Shown here one piece after another: positions 63,601 through 64,000 of a stretch of DNA of 64,000 nucleotides. The number at the start of each line of letters is the position of its first letter. Position 1 is the stretch's first letter. The stretch is from the NCBI RefSeq assembly GCF_002240225.1, contig NZ_CP022584.1, positions 248,001-312,000 on the forward strand, written 5' to 3'. The stretch comes from Paenibacillus physcomitrellae. Lineage in GTDB: Bacteria > Bacillota > Bacilli > Paenibacillales > Paenibacillaceae. A program made the position numbers and the translations under genes. The notes under the pieces were generated by a model, which did no database searches, was not told the origin of the DNA, and saw only the letters and a program-made list of their open reading frames with translations.

Positions 63601-64000
63601 CACGGAGCGGTCAGGATACGCTGGAACGTATGCGGGGGGCGGCCGGGCAAGCAGGCCTTGCGCTTATGGGTGAGCCGCTGGATATTGCCGTCCAGATCTC
63701 GGACAGGAGCGGGGCTGCGGAGCTTTCCGGCTTTGGCACTTATGTCGCGCTGGAAATTCCGCTTTTGGCCGGAGATGCTGCAGATGGAGCAACCGGCTGG
63801 AACAAAACGAACAGCCCCGCCGATCCTACCGCTGCCGTAATTTTGCAGCCGGATGGTTCTCTTTTTCCGGTGCCTGTGTTCATCAGCGGGGATACGGCCC
63901 AAATCAGCAGCTTGAGTACGGGAAGCTTCATGCTGGTGCAAAAACGAGTGGAGTTCTCCGATGTTCCGGCCGGCCATTTTGCGGAAAAAGCGGTTTATGA
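60639..64000 (+). CDS. Large secreted RCC1-propeller surface protein, 3' end beyond window
   Basis: Open from ATG 60639 (AAAGGAG upstream) to the edge, 1120 codons visible. It has a signal peptide (~1-31), seven RCC1 repeats (~40-390; e.g. NDSGELGDGT, NMNGQLGIGS) that should close a seven-bladed propeller, a fibronectin III-like domain (~403-503), an InlB/Listeria-Bacteroides repeat (~505-584, FGGWNTEPDGSG..YAPGDQL), an SbsA-type Ig domain (~585-702) and a cadherin-like sandwich (~715-826). At ~1103 VEFSDVPAGHFAEKAVY begins an S-layer homology (SLH) domain, so it is probably anchored to secondary cell-wall polymer. A Ser/Pro-rich linker lies at ~827-870. The function is unknown. Confidence 0.9.
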   Translation, partial: MRRWMQTAVRAALAIMLTIQDGGLLTPGPVSAAAAAEAPTAPQLKAGYYHSVSLISSGTVYTWGQDSYGQLGNNSTVSGIASPVMVKKLTGIVDVDSGVRSSMALKQDGTVWMWGGNMNGQLGIGSTANSSVPVQVPGLRSISAISGGVGYHSMALTSDGTVWTWGKNDSGELGDGTQIQRDTPVQVAGLTDVKAIAAGGYFSLALKNDGTVWAWGVNENGELGDGSGQDQYTPVQVSGLSGVQSIAAGGSFALALKEDGTVWTWGENKYAQLGDGTRTNRTTPVQASNLEHITAIAGGGYHSLALDDNGNVWGWGDNSQGQLGQGNKTLTTRPLQVAGITGVKLIAAGGFHSLAMRKDGVVWGWGLNTSGQLGTGNAESQLAPVQTRAVLDTTPPDTGGGLPAASDLSEDAMTISWPAATDNLLNQEELQYQLYWSEWSDLDTVSLVENNGTPVGDYAENQLFRRVSGLTPGMPYYFYVIVRDGAGLKSVYNVLEASISMPAIYTVTYAGNGNTEGEAPVDGALYAQGAQLIVPGNSGGLAKTGSVFGGWNTEPDGSGIHYAPGDQLTIGTDNMILYAQWVPVSGAETLTAESFSPLNKADGVPVDTDITLTFNQPVSGVSGKKVVVKQVADGQTAAELDAGDSAQVQISDAIVTFHIPHSLAFETAYYIEIEPGAFTNAEGKDYDGMQGVDGWSFTTATGDMDPGGPGTGPFDTALSSLSLRTVSGPVRLAPAFDRNRYDYSAEAAFAAAAVTIAGEVYDNRVSVTASVYNGSGSEEPAAGPVGMVPGVPSPAFPLAVGANRIELTVAAPDTSVSKYTIFLTRAAESSPDQPPVVLPPSGGDPVPERSAPQPPPIAEPQDVQVLLNGSQTPELGGVASSSTAEVDGRTVANVKLDAIKLQGVLSTLGTAENPDVAIASLQAADQFRFELPEALLATLRSSPGGTMELKTPFGGLQIPFSELGALGPDNLQEEAEGSAEGGVTVLLSRSGQDTLERMRGAAGQAGLALMGEPLDIAVQISDRSGAAELSGFGTYVALEIPLLAGDAADGATGWNKTNSPADPTAAVILQPDGSLFPVPVFISGDTAQISSLSTGSFMLVQKRVEFSDVPAGHFAEKAVY

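Overview
The window reads as a chromosomal segment of a low-GC Gram-positive spore-former, most likely Paenibacillus or a close relative. I infer this from the strong AGGAGG-type ribosome sites, occasional TTG starts, Bacillus-type families (PRD antiterminator, GlgC/GlgD pair, YesMN-type two-component system, MalL-like glucosidase, SigA-like factor, SLH surface protein) and a moderate GC content that I judge to be near 50 percent by eye. There are no rRNA or tRNA genes, no CRISPR array and no prophage. The only mobile element is one IS200-type insertion.

Layout. 1-2.8 kb: the end of a PRD antiterminator gene followed by a separate EIIA and a NagE-type EIICB (sugar PTS). 2.9-4.5 kb: NarL-type two-component system. 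4.8-5.9 kb: a small winged-helix protein that closely resembles the Bacillus subtilis replication terminator protein RTP, then an azoreductase. 6.0-6.7 kb: IS200-type element. 6.8-8.4 kb: MgtC-like membrane protein and a LigB-type dioxygenase. 8.6-12.6 kb: VanRS-like two-component system, ECF sigma factor, MOSC protein, HD-GYP phosphodiesterase. 12.7-15.6 kb: aldo/keto reductase, acetyltransferase, membrane protein, SDR. 15.8-22.6 kb: ccdA, a thioredoxin-like protein and a lipoprotein MsrA-MsrB fusion, running into a YesMN-type two-component system and a chemoreceptor. 22.7-27.7 kb: GH13 alpha-glucosidase, flavoprotein, small protein, acetyltransferase, MFS exporter. 27.9-31.4 kb: CNNM-type protein and a YcgR/YcgQ-like pair. 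31.7-36.5 kb: glgC-glgD-glgP.

36.6-40.7 kb: a Fur-controlled pair of siderophore permeases and an ABC exporter. 40.7-44.4 kb: Na+/H+ antiporter and a DHA2 drug exporter. 45.0-48.0 kb: type I pullulanase and a luciferase-like monooxygenase. 48.2-50.8 kb: a chymotrypsin-fold protease without signal peptide and a second CNNM protein. 51.1-56.0 kb: a 1649-residue hybrid kinase with a long HAMP array. 56.3-57.4 kb: a SigA-like sigma factor standing alone. 57.8-64 kb: a MalT-like regulator divergent from a very large RCC1-propeller/SLH surface protein that runs off the right edge.

How it fits together. Several units deal with alpha-glucan turnover (glgCDP, pullulanase, alpha-glucosidase), with oxidative or electrophile stress (azoreductase, dioxygenase, extracytoplasmic methionine sulfoxide repair) and with sensing (four two-component or hybrid kinases, a chemoreceptor, an ECF sigma factor, a MalT-like regulator). 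The items I would look at first are the RTP-like gene, the Msr operon fused to a two-component system and chemoreceptor, the HAMP-array kinase beside a lone SigA-like gene, and the RCC1/SLH protein with its divergent regulator. Family names and comparisons with other species are from memory; no database search was run.
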